Notes under the pieces: model-generated
Databases searched by the model: none
Told to the model about the DNA's origin: nothing
Seen by the model: the letters and a program-made list of their open reading frames with translations, nothing else
Part shown: positions 34,092 through 41,500 of the stretch, one piece after another
How the letters are laid out: every line of letters starts with the position of its first letter
Numbering within the stretch: the stretch's first letter is position 1
Position numbers and translations under genes: made by a program
Assembly (NCBI GenBank): GCA_964596125.1
Contig: CAZQRP010000014.1
Coordinates: forward strand, 33,787 to 97,786
Direction of reading: 5' to 3'
Origin: CAZQRP01 sp964596125
GTDB taxonomy: Bacteria; Chloroflexota; Dehalococcoidia; GIF9; UBA5629
Length of the DNA: 64,000 nucleotides

Positions 34092-34583
34092 ATGGACGAA
34101 CATGAGATAAATATAGAGATCGAACCTGGGCTTACATGCGACGTCAAAGAGGCACGGTTTAAAAGCATAATTTTAGAGATTCTTACTGCTCTTTGCGTTG
34201 CAACGCCAGCAGAGTTAGGATTGGTAATTACCGACAGCGCAACTATTCAGCAACTCAATAAGACATATCGAGACATAGATGAGCCGACCGACGTTCTTGC
34301 TTTCCCGATGCTTTCCCGGTTCAGCCAGGAAAATGAACCGGGATTTGTCATCCCACCTGATGGTGTTCATCACCTGGGGGAGATCATCATTTCATATCCT
34401 GAGGCAATCCAACAGGCAGAACAGCAGAGGCATGAAATCGCACAGGAATTAACAACGTTAATTATTCATGGTGTCCTTCATCTTTTGGGCTATGATCATA
34501 AGTTACCCGAGGAAGAACAGTCTATGATGACGAAGGAAAGGGAGATTATGAAGAAACTAAGTTCCCGTAAGGATGTGGAATGA
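34092..34583 (+). CDS. ybeY: endoribonuclease YbeY (rRNA maturation factor)
   Basis: About 163 residues with the zinc motif HGVLHLLGYDH and the preceding TDVLAFPM and LGEIIIS stretches. It takes part in 16S rRNA 3' processing and ribosome quality control. The start is uncertain: ATG 34092 (MDEHEINIEIE) fits the usual family length, ATG 34068 and TTG 34044 are in frame. It overlaps the next gene (ATGA). Confidence 0.92.
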   Translation: MDEHEINIEIEPGLTCDVKEARFKSIILEILTALCVATPAELGLVITDSATIQQLNKTYRDIDEPTDVLAFPMLSRFSQENEPGFVIPPDGVHHLGEIIISYPEAIQQAEQQRHEIAQELTTLIIHGVLHLLGYDHKLPEEEQSMMTKEREIMKKLSSRKDVE

Positions 34584-35251
34584 TGCAGCCTTATCGAATA
34601 TACAGGGATATTTATATGATCGGTAGCTCTGATATATCCCATCCCTACGATTGTTGTATTTATTTGGTTGATGCCGGAGAACTGGTTCTCATAGACGCTG
34701 GTGCTGGTGAAAGCTTTAGCCGATTGACCGATAATATACTGGCTCTAGGTCTCACACCAGAAAAGTTGAGTTCATTAATAGTTACTCATGCTCATATTGA
34801 TCATATAGGTGCTCTGGCAAAGTTCAAACATGAATATAATATGAGAATAATAGCGCATAAACTGGATGCTGAGGCTATTGAATCGGGAAAAGGGATTGGA
34901 GCCGAATTTTATGGAGTTACTTACCAACCATGCCATGTGGATAGTACTATAAAAGAAAATAAACAGAACCTACGTATAGGCAAGTACGCGTTTAATATAC
35001 TGCATGTTCCGGGGCATACTCCAGGCAGCATTGTTGTATATATAGACATAGCAGGTAAGAGGATACTCTTTGGACAGGATATACATGGACCGTATGAAGT
35101 AGCCTGGGGAGCAAATCCGAAACATGCAGTCGTTTCTTTACAGAAACTTATTGATATCAAAGCCGATGTTTTATGCGAAGGGCATTTTGGTATCTATCAG
35201 CCAGCTAGTGAAGTAAAAAGATATTTAGAGCATTACCTTAATCTGTTATAA
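34580..35251 (+). CDS. metallo-beta-lactamase-fold hydrolase
   Basis: 223 residues with the metal motif THAHIDHIG (His70, His72, Asp74, His75), VPGHTPGS, FGQDIHG and EGHFGIY. It looks like the glyoxalase II/hydroxyacylglutathione hydrolase-like or flavoprotein-domain subgroup without extra domain; the substrate is unknown. Translationally coupled to ybeY by an ATGA overlap. Confidence 0.88.
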   Translation: MMQPYRIYRDIYMIGSSDISHPYDCCIYLVDAGELVLIDAGAGESFSRLTDNILALGLTPEKLSSLIVTHAHIDHIGALAKFKHEYNMRIIAHKLDAEAIESGKGIGAEFYGVTYQPCHVDSTIKENKQNLRIGKYAFNILHVPGHTPGSIVVYIDIAGKRILFGQDIHGPYEVAWGANPKHAVVSLQKLIDIKADVLCEGHFGIYQPASEVKRYLEHYLNLL

Positions 35252-35280
35252 ATAATAGTGGAAGGGAGCTGAGCCATTAT

Positions 35281-35904
35281 TTATAGTTTAATTGCAACCC
35301 GATTAACCCGGCATTTTTCAGCGGTGACTATAGCGTTTATCTGGGATACTGTGAATTCAAGATTGTCTTTCTGGCTTTCTATGACATAATCGAAAAGTGG
35401 TAAGCTTTTCATTTCTTCACTTGCCTTGCCTAACCGCAGGTTTAGGTCAGATGACGATTGGCTGTTGCGTTGTTTCAGACGATTGGCCAGTTCTTCTGTG
35501 GACGGTGGTGTCAGGAAGATAAATACCGCATCGGGGAGGACTCTCTTAATCGTAGCCGCTCCCTGGACATCGACTTTAACGATTACATCCTGCCCCTTTT
35601 TCAGAGCGTTACTGACCTCTTCCTTAGGAACACCATAGTAATTGCCATACACGTTAGCCCATTCCAGGAACTGTCCTGCTTTTACCATTTTATGGAATTG
35701 CTCCTCGGATATAAAGTGGTAGTCTATATCATCTATCTCACTCTGCCGTTTTGGACGTGTAGTAGCAGTAACGACATAGTGGAACTGAAAACCCAGTTCT
35801 CTCATTTTTATCAGAGTAGCATCTTTCCCTACCCCGGAAGGTCCTGAAAGGACAATGAATAATGGATTAACATCAGAATTTGGCTTTTTTAAACGCAATG
35901 TCAT
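35281..35904 (-). CDS. gmk: guanylate kinase
   Basis: 207 residues. P-loop LSGPSGVGKDAT (residues 19-30), the GMP-binding TTRPKRQSEIDDIDYHF and the lid region LANRLKQRNSQSS. It phosphorylates GMP to GDP. The ATG overlaps the remA-like stop (ATGA), the common remA-gmk order. Confidence 0.95.
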   Translation of the reverse strand: MTLRLKKPNSDVNPLFIVLSGPSGVGKDATLIKMRELGFQFHYVVTATTRPKRQSEIDDIDYHFISEEQFHKMVKAGQFLEWANVYGNYYGVPKEEVSNALKKGQDVIVKVDVQGAATIKRVLPDAVFIFLTPPSTEELANRLKQRNSQSSSDLNLRLGKASEEMKSLPLFDYVIESQKDNLEFTVSQINAIVTAEKCRVNRVAIKL

Positions 35905-36182
35905 TCTCCATCTGTTGCTGATTTAAGACTGTCTTCTTCTCGCGTAGTAGCAAGTCTTCTGGCTATGGCTTCCGGTGAGATAGCTGCCAATACTATATGT
36001 CCGGTGTCCAGGATTATAGCTGATTTAACTTTTCTCGCATGCGTGGCGTCGATGAGCATTCCTTTATTTTTTGCTTCTTGTATTAAACGTCGAATTGGTT
36101 GTTGTTTTGGGGACAACATGATGATAACCCTATTCATGGAAACAATATTATCGAAACCTATATGAACTGGCTCTGTATGCAT
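35901..36182 (-). CDS. RemA-like regulator (DUF370)
   Basis: 93 residues matching the DUF370/RemA family: IGFDNIVSMNRVIIMLSP, IRRLIQEAKNKGMLIDATH, IILDTGHIVLAAISPEAIA. RemA in Bacillus is a DNA-binding ring that activates biofilm matrix genes; in other phyla the gene simply accompanies gmk. Cotranscribed with gmk. Confidence 0.85.
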   Translation of the reverse strand: MHTEPVHIGFDNIVSMNRVIIMLSPKQQPIRRLIQEAKNKGMLIDATHARKVKSAIILDTGHIVLAAISPEAIARRLATTREEDSLKSATDGE

Positions 36183-36203
36183 AGCTACCCTCCCGGTCTT
36201 TTA

Positions 36204-37517
36204 TTAGTATTTAGCAATCGTTTCTAGTTCTTTCCAGAAAGTTGGATAAGATATTTGTACAACCTGGGCGTTGAGAATAGTAGTCTCTCCTTTGGCAACC
36301 AGTCCAGCGACAGCCAGACTCATTGCTAGTCTGTGGTCGGAGTGGCTCGTAGTCTCGGTGCCAAGCAGGGAATAGCCGCCGTGAATAATCATACCGTCGG
36401 GTAGTGCTTCGATCCTAGCGCCGAGGCGGGAAAGCTCGCAGACTGTAGTGGCTATTCTATCTGATTCTTTAACGCGCAGCTCACTGGCATCCTTTATCAG
36501 GGTTTTGCCTCTAGCGAAACAAGCAGCTACAGCCAGCACTGGCAGTTCGTCGATAACTCTGGCGACTATCTCCTTGTTAATTTCTACCGCTTTCAATCGG
36601 CTGGACTCTATATGCAGGTCGGCTACCGGTTCATTACCTTCTAGACGTTGGTTCTGTACTTTGAGTTTTGCTCCCATTGCCTGGAGGACATCGATAATAC
36701 CGGTTCGCGTCGGATTGATGCCGCAGTTTGTTATTGTAACACTGGCATTAGGGTGAATAGCACCGGCAATAAGCCAGTAGGCTGCTGAGCTGATATCGCC
36801 CGGTACCCTCAGATTCAGGGGGGTTAGGGGAGTTGAGGTGGGTGTTAACGAGATATGAGTATCATCATTTTCTATCTTCGCTCCCATTTGTTTGAGTAGT
36901 CTTTCCGTGTGGTCGCGAGATACCTGAGGCTGTTCTACAGTGGTTTTTCCCATAGCAAAGAGACCTGCCAATAATAGCGCTGATTTAATTTGAGCGCTCG
37001 GTACTGGCAGAGAATAGGTTATACCTTGGAGTCTTTTTCCTTTAATGACCAGGGGGGCAAATGAATCTTCACACCGCCCATAGATTTCAGCCTTCATTAG
37101 TCGTAGCGGCTCGATAAGTCGTTTCATAGGCCGGGCACGAAGAGAGACATCCCCATTAATTATGGAGAGAAAGGGCTGAGCAGCGAGAACACCACTGAGA
37201 AGGCGCATTGTCGTGGCACTATTACCAGCGTTAAGAACATTCGCCGGCTCAGTGAAGCCATTGTTACCAGCTCCACGAATGAGTAAGCTTAATGGATCAT
37301 TGACTGACGATTGAAATCTCGTTCCTAAAGCTTTCAAACAATTTATGGTAGACCGGCAATCGTTTCCGGGTGAGAAGTTATTGATTTTGCTTGTGCCTGA
37401 GGCAAGGCTGCAAAGGATAGCTGCCCGGTGTGAGATGGACTTATCGCCGGGGACAGTTATTTCGCCAGCTAGCTGTTTGGCTAGGGCGATTTTTGTTGGA
37501 AGCGCTTTGCTAACCAC
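36204..37517 (-). CDS. aroA: 3-phosphoshikimate 1-carboxyvinyltransferase (EPSP synthase)
   Basis: 437 residues, two inverse alpha/beta domains. Motifs: VPGDKSISHRAAIL, LNAGNSATTMRLLSG, GDVSLRARPMKRLIEPL, ELRVKESDRIATTV, SHSDHRLAMSLAVAG. The start is GTG 37517, within the 3' end of tyrA (37-bp overlap); GAGAGAAG just before supports it. It forms an aromatic amino acid unit with tyrA. Confidence 0.94.
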   Translation of the reverse strand: MVSKALPTKIALAKQLAGEITVPGDKSISHRAAILCSLASGTSKINNFSPGNDCRSTINCLKALGTRFQSSVNDPLSLLIRGAGNNGFTEPANVLNAGNSATTMRLLSGVLAAQPFLSIINGDVSLRARPMKRLIEPLRLMKAEIYGRCEDSFAPLVIKGKRLQGITYSLPVPSAQIKSALLLAGLFAMGKTTVEQPQVSRDHTERLLKQMGAKIENDDTHISLTPTSTPLTPLNLRVPGDISSAAYWLIAGAIHPNASVTITNCGINPTRTGIIDVLQAMGAKLKVQNQRLEGNEPVADLHIESSRLKAVEINKEIVARVIDELPVLAVAACFARGKTLIKDASELRVKESDRIATTVCELSRLGARIEALPDGMIIHGGYSLLGTETTSHSDHRLAMSLAVAGLVAKGETTILNAQVVQISYPTFWKELETIAKY

Positions 37518-38353
37518 TTCTCTCTTGCCTCGGAAGCGTGGGCCAGGACATTTTGCATTTCATAATCACTGGTATTAATCAGCTTACGTAATCTCTGGAG
37601 TTCTTTAATGTATTCATCAATCCATGTAACTATAGCGGATTGATTACTGAGAAGGATATGCGAGTTGACCTCAGGGCTTCCTGAAGCCAAACGAGTAAGG
37701 TCGCGATAGCCGCTTGATGCCAGTTGAGACATTTGCTCCCAACTGGAATTTCCCGTAGTTGCCGATATCAGAGCTACGGACAGTACTAGTGGCAGGTGAC
37801 TGATTCCAGCTACAAGATGGTCATGTTCCCAGGCGCTAATTGAAAAAGGTGTGGCTCCTAATTTCTCCACCATGTCTGTTATCGTCTGTATCGCCTTCTG
37901 TGTGGCTTGTGGCCCAGGTACAAGACAGTAGGTGGCATTGCTGAACAAATCGGCCTCGGCGGCTTTAATGCCGGATGTTTCTTTACCTGCCATTGGGTGA
38001 CCGCCGATGAAGCATGTTGTTGGTGGTAGCAATTCCTGTGCCCACTGCATCACTTGTAGTTTGGTGCTGGCAGCATCGGTGATAATGCAATCATGCGACA
38101 AGTGAGGAGCTATCTGAACCATTATATCTTTAATGGTTAAAACAGGAGTAGCGATGATAATAAGGTCAGAATTGTGAACTGCCTTTTCCATGCTCGTTTC
38201 AACTTCATCGACTGCGCCCATATTCAGGGCTGCTTGACCTACCTCAGAGCGGCGTATAAAACCAACAATTTGTGCCTTTTGCCAGTTAGCCTGTTTCAGG
38301 GCCAGACCTATGGAGCCTCCAATAAGCCCTAGACCAATAATAACAACACGCAT
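37481..38353 (-). CDS. tyrA: prephenate (arogenate) dehydrogenase
   Basis: 290 residues: NAD-binding VVIIGLGLIGGSIGLALKQ, FIGGHPMAGKETSGIKAA (active-site His and substrate loop), and GYRDLTRLASGSP. It oxidatively decarboxylates prephenate or arogenate in tyrosine synthesis. No ACT or chorismate mutase domain. First gene of tyrA-aroA-remA-gmk. Confidence 0.93.
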   Translation of the reverse strand: MRVVIIGLGLIGGSIGLALKQANWQKAQIVGFIRRSEVGQAALNMGAVDEVETSMEKAVHNSDLIIIATPVLTIKDIMVQIAPHLSHDCIITDAASTKLQVMQWAQELLPPTTCFIGGHPMAGKETSGIKAAEADLFSNATYCLVPGPQATQKAIQTITDMVEKLGATPFSISAWEHDHLVAGISHLPLVLSVALISATTGNSSWEQMSQLASSGYRDLTRLASGSPEVNSHILLSNQSAIVTWIDEYIKELQRLRKLINTSDYEMQNVLAHASEAREKWLAKRFQQKSP

Positions 38354-38395
38354 TGCGTATTATTATAGCATTGTTTTCATTGGCTAGATAACCTA

Positions 38396-38412
38396 GAGCT
38401 TGTTGCGAAACT
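38396..38412 (+). repeat. left terminal inverted repeat
   Basis: GAGCTTGTTGCGAAACT, preceded by the direct repeat AACCTA at 38390-38395. Confidence 0.8.
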
Positions 38413-38414
38413 CA

Positions 38415-38744
38415 TTATTCTAAAAGCCAAAAATCGACAATAATTGTTATAAACAGTATTATTTGCACAAAAAGGAGCCAAGGACACAATACAGTAGGTG
38501 AATGCCATGATGTTGATTGGAAAGGTGCCGAAAACCAAGTTATTGTAAAAACTACTGTGACAACTCCAAGGACAAAAGAAGCTAATAGAAATAATCTCAT
38601 CGGTTTTTTTCTAAATATTCCCAAGTTACTTTCCTTGATTTGACCAATTACAACACCTGTTAATCCACAAAATGCAGTTGAGGCTATAAGTACTCCCATC
38701 ATAAGTTCCTTATAAACCATAAGTACTTCAGTAATATCAGGCAT
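38415..38744 (-). CDS. three-helix membrane protein
   Basis: 109 residues with three hydrophobic segments (about 12-34, 48-70, 85-106). No family recognised. It overlaps the upstream HTH gene by 8 bp and ends 2 bp from the left TIR, so it is element cargo. Pairing of a small regulator with a membrane protein repeats the theme at 1.3-4.8 kb, but the sequences are unrelated. Confidence 0.6.
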   Translation of the reverse strand: MPDITEVLMVYKELMMGVLIASTAFCGLTGVVIGQIKESNLGIFRKKPMRLFLLASFVLGVVTVVFTITWFSAPFQSTSWHSPTVLCPWLLFVQIILFITIIVDFWLLE

Positions 38745-38922
38745 TTCTTTTACCCCTTTTCATTTTAATAATCTCGATCTCCCTTTTAGGAATAAACACT
38801 ACACTTCCGAATCGTTGTACATTAAACCTTCCCTGCTTTATCCATCTCCATATTGTCTCTCGCCTAACGCCTAAAGCTTCTGCTGCTCCACCCTCTGTAT
38901 AGAAAAAATTAGAAATTTCCAC
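38737..38922 (-). CDS. excisionase-type HTH protein (HTH_17)
   Basis: 61 residues from GTG 38922, with GAGGAGGTGA 6 nt upstream. The winged HTH of the MerR/excisionase class is clear: YTEGGAAEALGVRRETIWRW, IKQGRFNVQRFGSVVFIPKR. Such proteins act as small repressors or recombination directionality factors. Divergent from the HTH gene at 39021. Confidence 0.75.
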   Translation of the reverse strand: MEISNFFYTEGGAAEALGVRRETIWRWIKQGRFNVQRFGSVVFIPKREIEIIKMKRGKRNA

Positions 38923-38942
38923 GGAAATCACCTCCTCGTGTA

Positions 38943-38974
38943 TTGACAAAATCTAACACCAGTGTTATTATAAT
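38943..38974 (+). promoter_or_regulatory. divergent promoter region with palindromic operator
   Basis: TTGACA at 38943-38948 and TATAAT at 38969-38974 (20 bp) or TTATTA at 38965-38970 (16 bp). Between them TAACAC-CA-GTGTTA (38954-38967) is a perfect inverted repeat, a likely operator for one of the two flanking HTH proteins. Confidence 0.5.
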
Positions 38975-39020
38975 AAGAGACATTACGGTTACATATTGGG
39001 TAAAGGAAGTCACACATAAA

Positions 39021-39515
39021 ATGCCTTTGATGGATTCCTATTTCACAGTAAGTCAAGCTGCTAAGGAATTGGGAGTTACTCGCAAGACAATCTCTCGATG
39101 GTTGGTAGACGGTAAACTTTCTGCTGAAAGGGTAGGTAGAGAGAAGCTTATAAAAAAGGGGGAGGTTTACTCTCTTATGCTTGTTGGAGACGCTATTCGC
39201 TTTATCCCCAGAATGTGGAATGCCTTGGAGAAATTCCTCGGCCATCACATTGAAAAAATTATTTTGGAACCATACCCGATTCCAGAAATGGAATTTACTC
39301 GTGCTATGGCTATTAGCAAAACAGGTAAGATTGATTATGTCGAAATTTGGGACAAGGGTAAGTACATCGGAGAAAAAGAGTCTTATCAATTTCGCAGGTT
39401 TAAAAAATCGGATTGGAATCCCACGGAGAATATTCAAACTTACGCAGAAATGTATATCGGCGTAAGCAAAGATGGGAAAGTTGTTGCAACCTATAAAGAG
39501 CATGGAGAAACATAG
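39021..39515 (+). CDS. HTH_17 protein with unknown C-terminal domain
   Basis: About 164 residues from ATG 39021 (MPLMDSYF). Residues 6-55 are an excisionase-type HTH (YFTVSQAAKELGVTRKTISR, WLVDGKLSAERVGREKLIKK). The remaining 110 residues (ISKTGKIDYVEIWDKGKYIG, TYAEMYIGVSKDGKVVATYK) form a beta-rich domain I do not recognise. It is followed directly by a strong terminator and the chimeric tRNA. It may be the regulator of the element. Confidence 0.7.
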   Translation: MPLMDSYFTVSQAAKELGVTRKTISRWLVDGKLSAERVGREKLIKKGEVYSLMLVGDAIRFIPRMWNALEKFLGHHIEKIILEPYPIPEMEFTRAMAISKTGKIDYVEIWDKGKYIGEKESYQFRRFKKSDWNPTENIQTYAEMYIGVSKDGKVVATYKEHGET

Positions 39516-39519
39516 AAGC

Positions 39520-39554
39520 GAGGAGTGGGGGGTAAACACCACTCCTCTTTTATT
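39520..39554 (+). terminator. rho-independent terminator
   Basis: 9-bp perfect stem GAGGAGTGG (39520-39528) with CCACTCCTC (39539-39547), followed by TTTTATTA. It ends the HTH gene and lies only a few bases before the tRNA at 39561. Confidence 0.85.
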
Positions 39555-39560
39555 ATCGGT

Positions 39561-39643
39561 GGGGGCGTGCTGGAATTGGTATACAGGCCCGACTGCCAAT
39601 CGGGTGGCCTGAAACCGTAGGGGTTCAAATCCCCTCGCCCCCA
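39561..39643 (+). tRNA. class II, Leu-like tRNA with anticodon GCC (Gly)
   Basis: 83 nt, all stems paired: acceptor GGGGGCG/CGCCCCC, D stem CTG/CAG with a tRNA-Leu-like D loop (GAATTGGTATA), anticodon stem CCCGA/TCGGG with loop CTGCCAA, a 14-nt variable region (TGGCCTGAAACCGT), T arm AGGGG-TTCAAAT-CCCCT, discriminator A73, no CCA encoded. The anticodon at 39595-39597 is GCC, which reads glycine codons GGC and GGT. The body (3-bp D stem, long variable region, A73) is that of tRNA-Leu, whereas bacterial tRNA-Gly is class I with U73. It lies inside the 38396-41360 element. Confidence 0.8.
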
Positions 39644-39719
39644 GCAATAGAATATTCAGGGTACTAGCATCAGCGTTAACTGAACTAGCACCCATTGTCA
39701 AGGAGGTCTGACCAACCCC

Positions 39720-40730
39720 ATGACTACTTATTATAGTAGCGAAAATGGAAGATTTGTCAAGTCTGTCCCAATTGTCAGACAGCTTCACGCTATCTTTGAC
39801 TCGATACCTGATGAGACTTTGCTTGCCGATTTGAAAGCTCCTACAGGTAGGCCAGGATACACACCTAAAATACTCTGGAGAACCTATGTAGCTATGGTCG
39901 TTCTTAATCTGTCTACATTCACCAGTCTCATTAGAACACTTGAAAACAATCCCCTGATTGCCCTTGCTTGTGGAATAACCAGCTATGAAGGTATCCCTAC
40001 TAAATTCGCATACTCTCGTTTTATGTATAAGCTCTCTCAACCTAGATACGTTACTATGGTTAAAAATATTCAGCGAAGCTTGACAAGAAGCCTTTATCAA
40101 GAATTGCCTGAATTCGGTAAAAGTGTGGCAATTGATAGTACTGACCTTAAAGCATGGTCTAATGGAGCTAAGAAGCCTGTTTCTGATAAAGATGCAACTT
40201 GGGCTGTGAAGCCTGATACGTCTGGTAAAATGAAACACTACTTTGGTTACAAACTTCACATTGTGGCTGATACCGAATACGAGCTCCCTATTGCTGCTAA
40301 TCTCACAACTGCTTCCATTCATGATGTTCGTGTTGCCAGTCGTGTTCTTAGTCAGGCTAGATACGCTTATAGCAAATTTCATCCAAAGCATGTTATTTGT
40401 GATGCCGGCTATAGCAGTGATAAATTGAGAAAACATATTAAACGCCAATACAGAGCAGAGCCAATCATTAAGGTAAATCCAAGGCATAAGAAAGCCTTGT
40501 TTGTTGAAACAAAGGAATGGCAAGCTATTTATAATAGGCGAACGTCTATCGAGCGTGTTTTCAGTAGACTCAAAGGACATAGAAGGCTGAACAATATTAC
40601 TGTTCGCCGTATTCGTAAAGTAACCGTTCATTGTTTCTTATCTCTCATTGTTGTCCAAGCACAAGCTTTGTATAGTGCTATTAATAATCAAACCTCCAAT
40701 GTTCGACAGTGTGTTAATGCTATTGTATAA
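39720..40730 (+). CDS. IS5-superfamily DDE transposase
   Basis: 336 residues, complete. N-terminal DUF772-like region (GRPGYTPKILWRTYVAMVVL), then the catalytic triad Asp139 (VAIDSTDLKAW), Asp228 (VICDAGYSS) and Glu278 (RRTSIERVFSRLKGHRRLNN). GYKLHIVADTEYELPIAANL is typical of DDE_Tnp_1 members. AAGGAGGT lies 12 nt before the ATG. No terminal repeats occur right at its borders; the nearest ones are those of the 2.97-kb element. Confidence 0.9.
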   Translation: MTTYYSSENGRFVKSVPIVRQLHAIFDSIPDETLLADLKAPTGRPGYTPKILWRTYVAMVVLNLSTFTSLIRTLENNPLIALACGITSYEGIPTKFAYSRFMYKLSQPRYVTMVKNIQRSLTRSLYQELPEFGKSVAIDSTDLKAWSNGAKKPVSDKDATWAVKPDTSGKMKHYFGYKLHIVADTEYELPIAANLTTASIHDVRVASRVLSQARYAYSKFHPKHVICDAGYSSDKLRKHIKRQYRAEPIIKVNPRHKKALFVETKEWQAIYNRRTSIERVFSRLKGHRRLNNITVRRIRKVTVHCFLSLIVVQAQALYSAINNQTSNVRQCVNAIV

Positions 40731-40736
40731 AAGCAA

Positions 40737-41318
40737 TCATGGAAACAATTCATTAAGTATCCTCACTGCCGTACGGATGACAAGAATAACCTCATCTGGT
40801 TCTATATACTCCCTTCGATGAGCACCAATATCACCAAAACCCTTTACCGATGTAGCAAAGGTATAAGTATCATCTGTTAATAATTTACTAGTATGAGCAA
40901 CCTTAAGCATATTATCCAGACGACCATCCTTTATACCTCTGTCTATTAGACCTAATTGCAATGCCCTCCGACACATAGTTACACTTGCCTTATAACATTG
41001 GTTATAATTTGCTATTTCAGCTTCTTTAATATCTTCTCTCACATCATCTTTAATATTTTCACTTAACCGTTTATAGTAGACTGTTGGAAGCTCTCTACTT
41101 AATTCACGTAATACACCCTCTTCTACAACTATTGGGAACGAGTTTTTGTGTTCCGTGCACGTAATAATGCCACGAAGTGTATAACCAGTGTGGCACTCTA
41201 ATACAAATGCAGGCTTACGTGCATGTGGCTTTGTGCAGTCCAAGTGTATAGTAGTCATTTCTTCTTCCCCCTCTGTTTTTGAGGGAATTATATCATTATC
41301 TAATCCTTTAATTGTCAT
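40737..41318 (-). CDS. DUF4145-containing protein
   Basis: 193 residues. The first 75 residues form a beta-rich segment (LDCTKPHARKPAFVLECHTG); residues 100-190 match DUF4145 (NYNQCYKASVTMCRRALQLG, LDNMLKVAHTSKLLTDDTYT, GFGDIGAHRREYIEPDE). DUF4145 is found with restriction and other defence genes and, as I recall, is grouped with HEPN-like helical domains. GGAGG lies 10 nt before the ATG. It ends 6 bp from the convergent transposase gene and starts 26 bp from the right TIR. Confidence 0.75.
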   Translation of the reverse strand: MTIKGLDNDIIPSKTEGEEEMTTIHLDCTKPHARKPAFVLECHTGYTLRGIITCTEHKNSFPIVVEEGVLRELSRELPTVYYKRLSENIKDDVREDIKEAEIANYNQCYKASVTMCRRALQLGLIDRGIKDGRLDNMLKVAHTSKLLTDDTYTFATSVKGFGDIGAHRREYIEPDEVILVIRTAVRILNELFP

Positions 41319-41343
41319 AATATCAAATCCTCCCTAATTTAAA

Positions 41344-41360
41344 AGTTTCGCAACAAGCTC
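41344..41360 (-). repeat. right terminal inverted repeat
   Basis: Reverse complement of 38396-38412 without mismatch, followed by the direct repeat AACCTA at 41361-41366. Confidence 0.8.
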
Positions 41361-41384
41361 AACCTAGAGTAGGGGAAAGCTATC

Positions 41385-41413
41385 TTGATTTTGGTCAAAA
41401 CATTAGTTATACT
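41385..41413 (+). promoter_or_regulatory. promoter of the cooC-pgk operon
   Basis: TTGATT (41385-41390), 17-bp spacer, TATACT (41408-41413). It lies outside the transposon, 16 bp past the target repeat, so the insertion left it intact. Confidence 0.65.
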
Positions 41414-41500
41414 CCTTGATAAAATACTAAGTGGAAGGTTGCTTTATTTCCAGGCTTATCCAAGAAGCATATCTTGGTTTTAAAGGATTTACCTAAATCT

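Larger units (their letters stand above)
38396..41360. mobile_element. transposon-like element with passenger genes and a tRNA
   Basis: 17-bp perfect terminal inverted repeats GAGCTTGTTGCGAAACT at 38396-38412 and (inverted) 41344-41360. A direct repeat AACCTA (38390-38395 and 41361-41366) flanks them and looks like a target duplication; the identity continues for 3 more bases (GAG). Genes fill the element from end to end: membrane protein, HTH protein, divergent HTH protein, a tRNA, a DDE transposase, and a DUF4145 protein. It separates tyrA from cooC. The TIR style (GAGxxTGTTGCxAAACT) recalls some IS5-superfamily ends. Confidence 0.75.

Noticed and set aside
38928..40631. 567-codon minus-strand ORF
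   Set aside because: It runs antisense through the HTH gene, the tRNA and the transposase; composition (Ser/Phe/Asn/Cys-rich) is that of a shadow frame, and the plus strand has recognised genes with ribosome sites.
39645..40760. terminal inverted repeats immediately around the transposase gene alone
   Set aside because: None found on either side; only the ends at 38396 and 41360 match each other.
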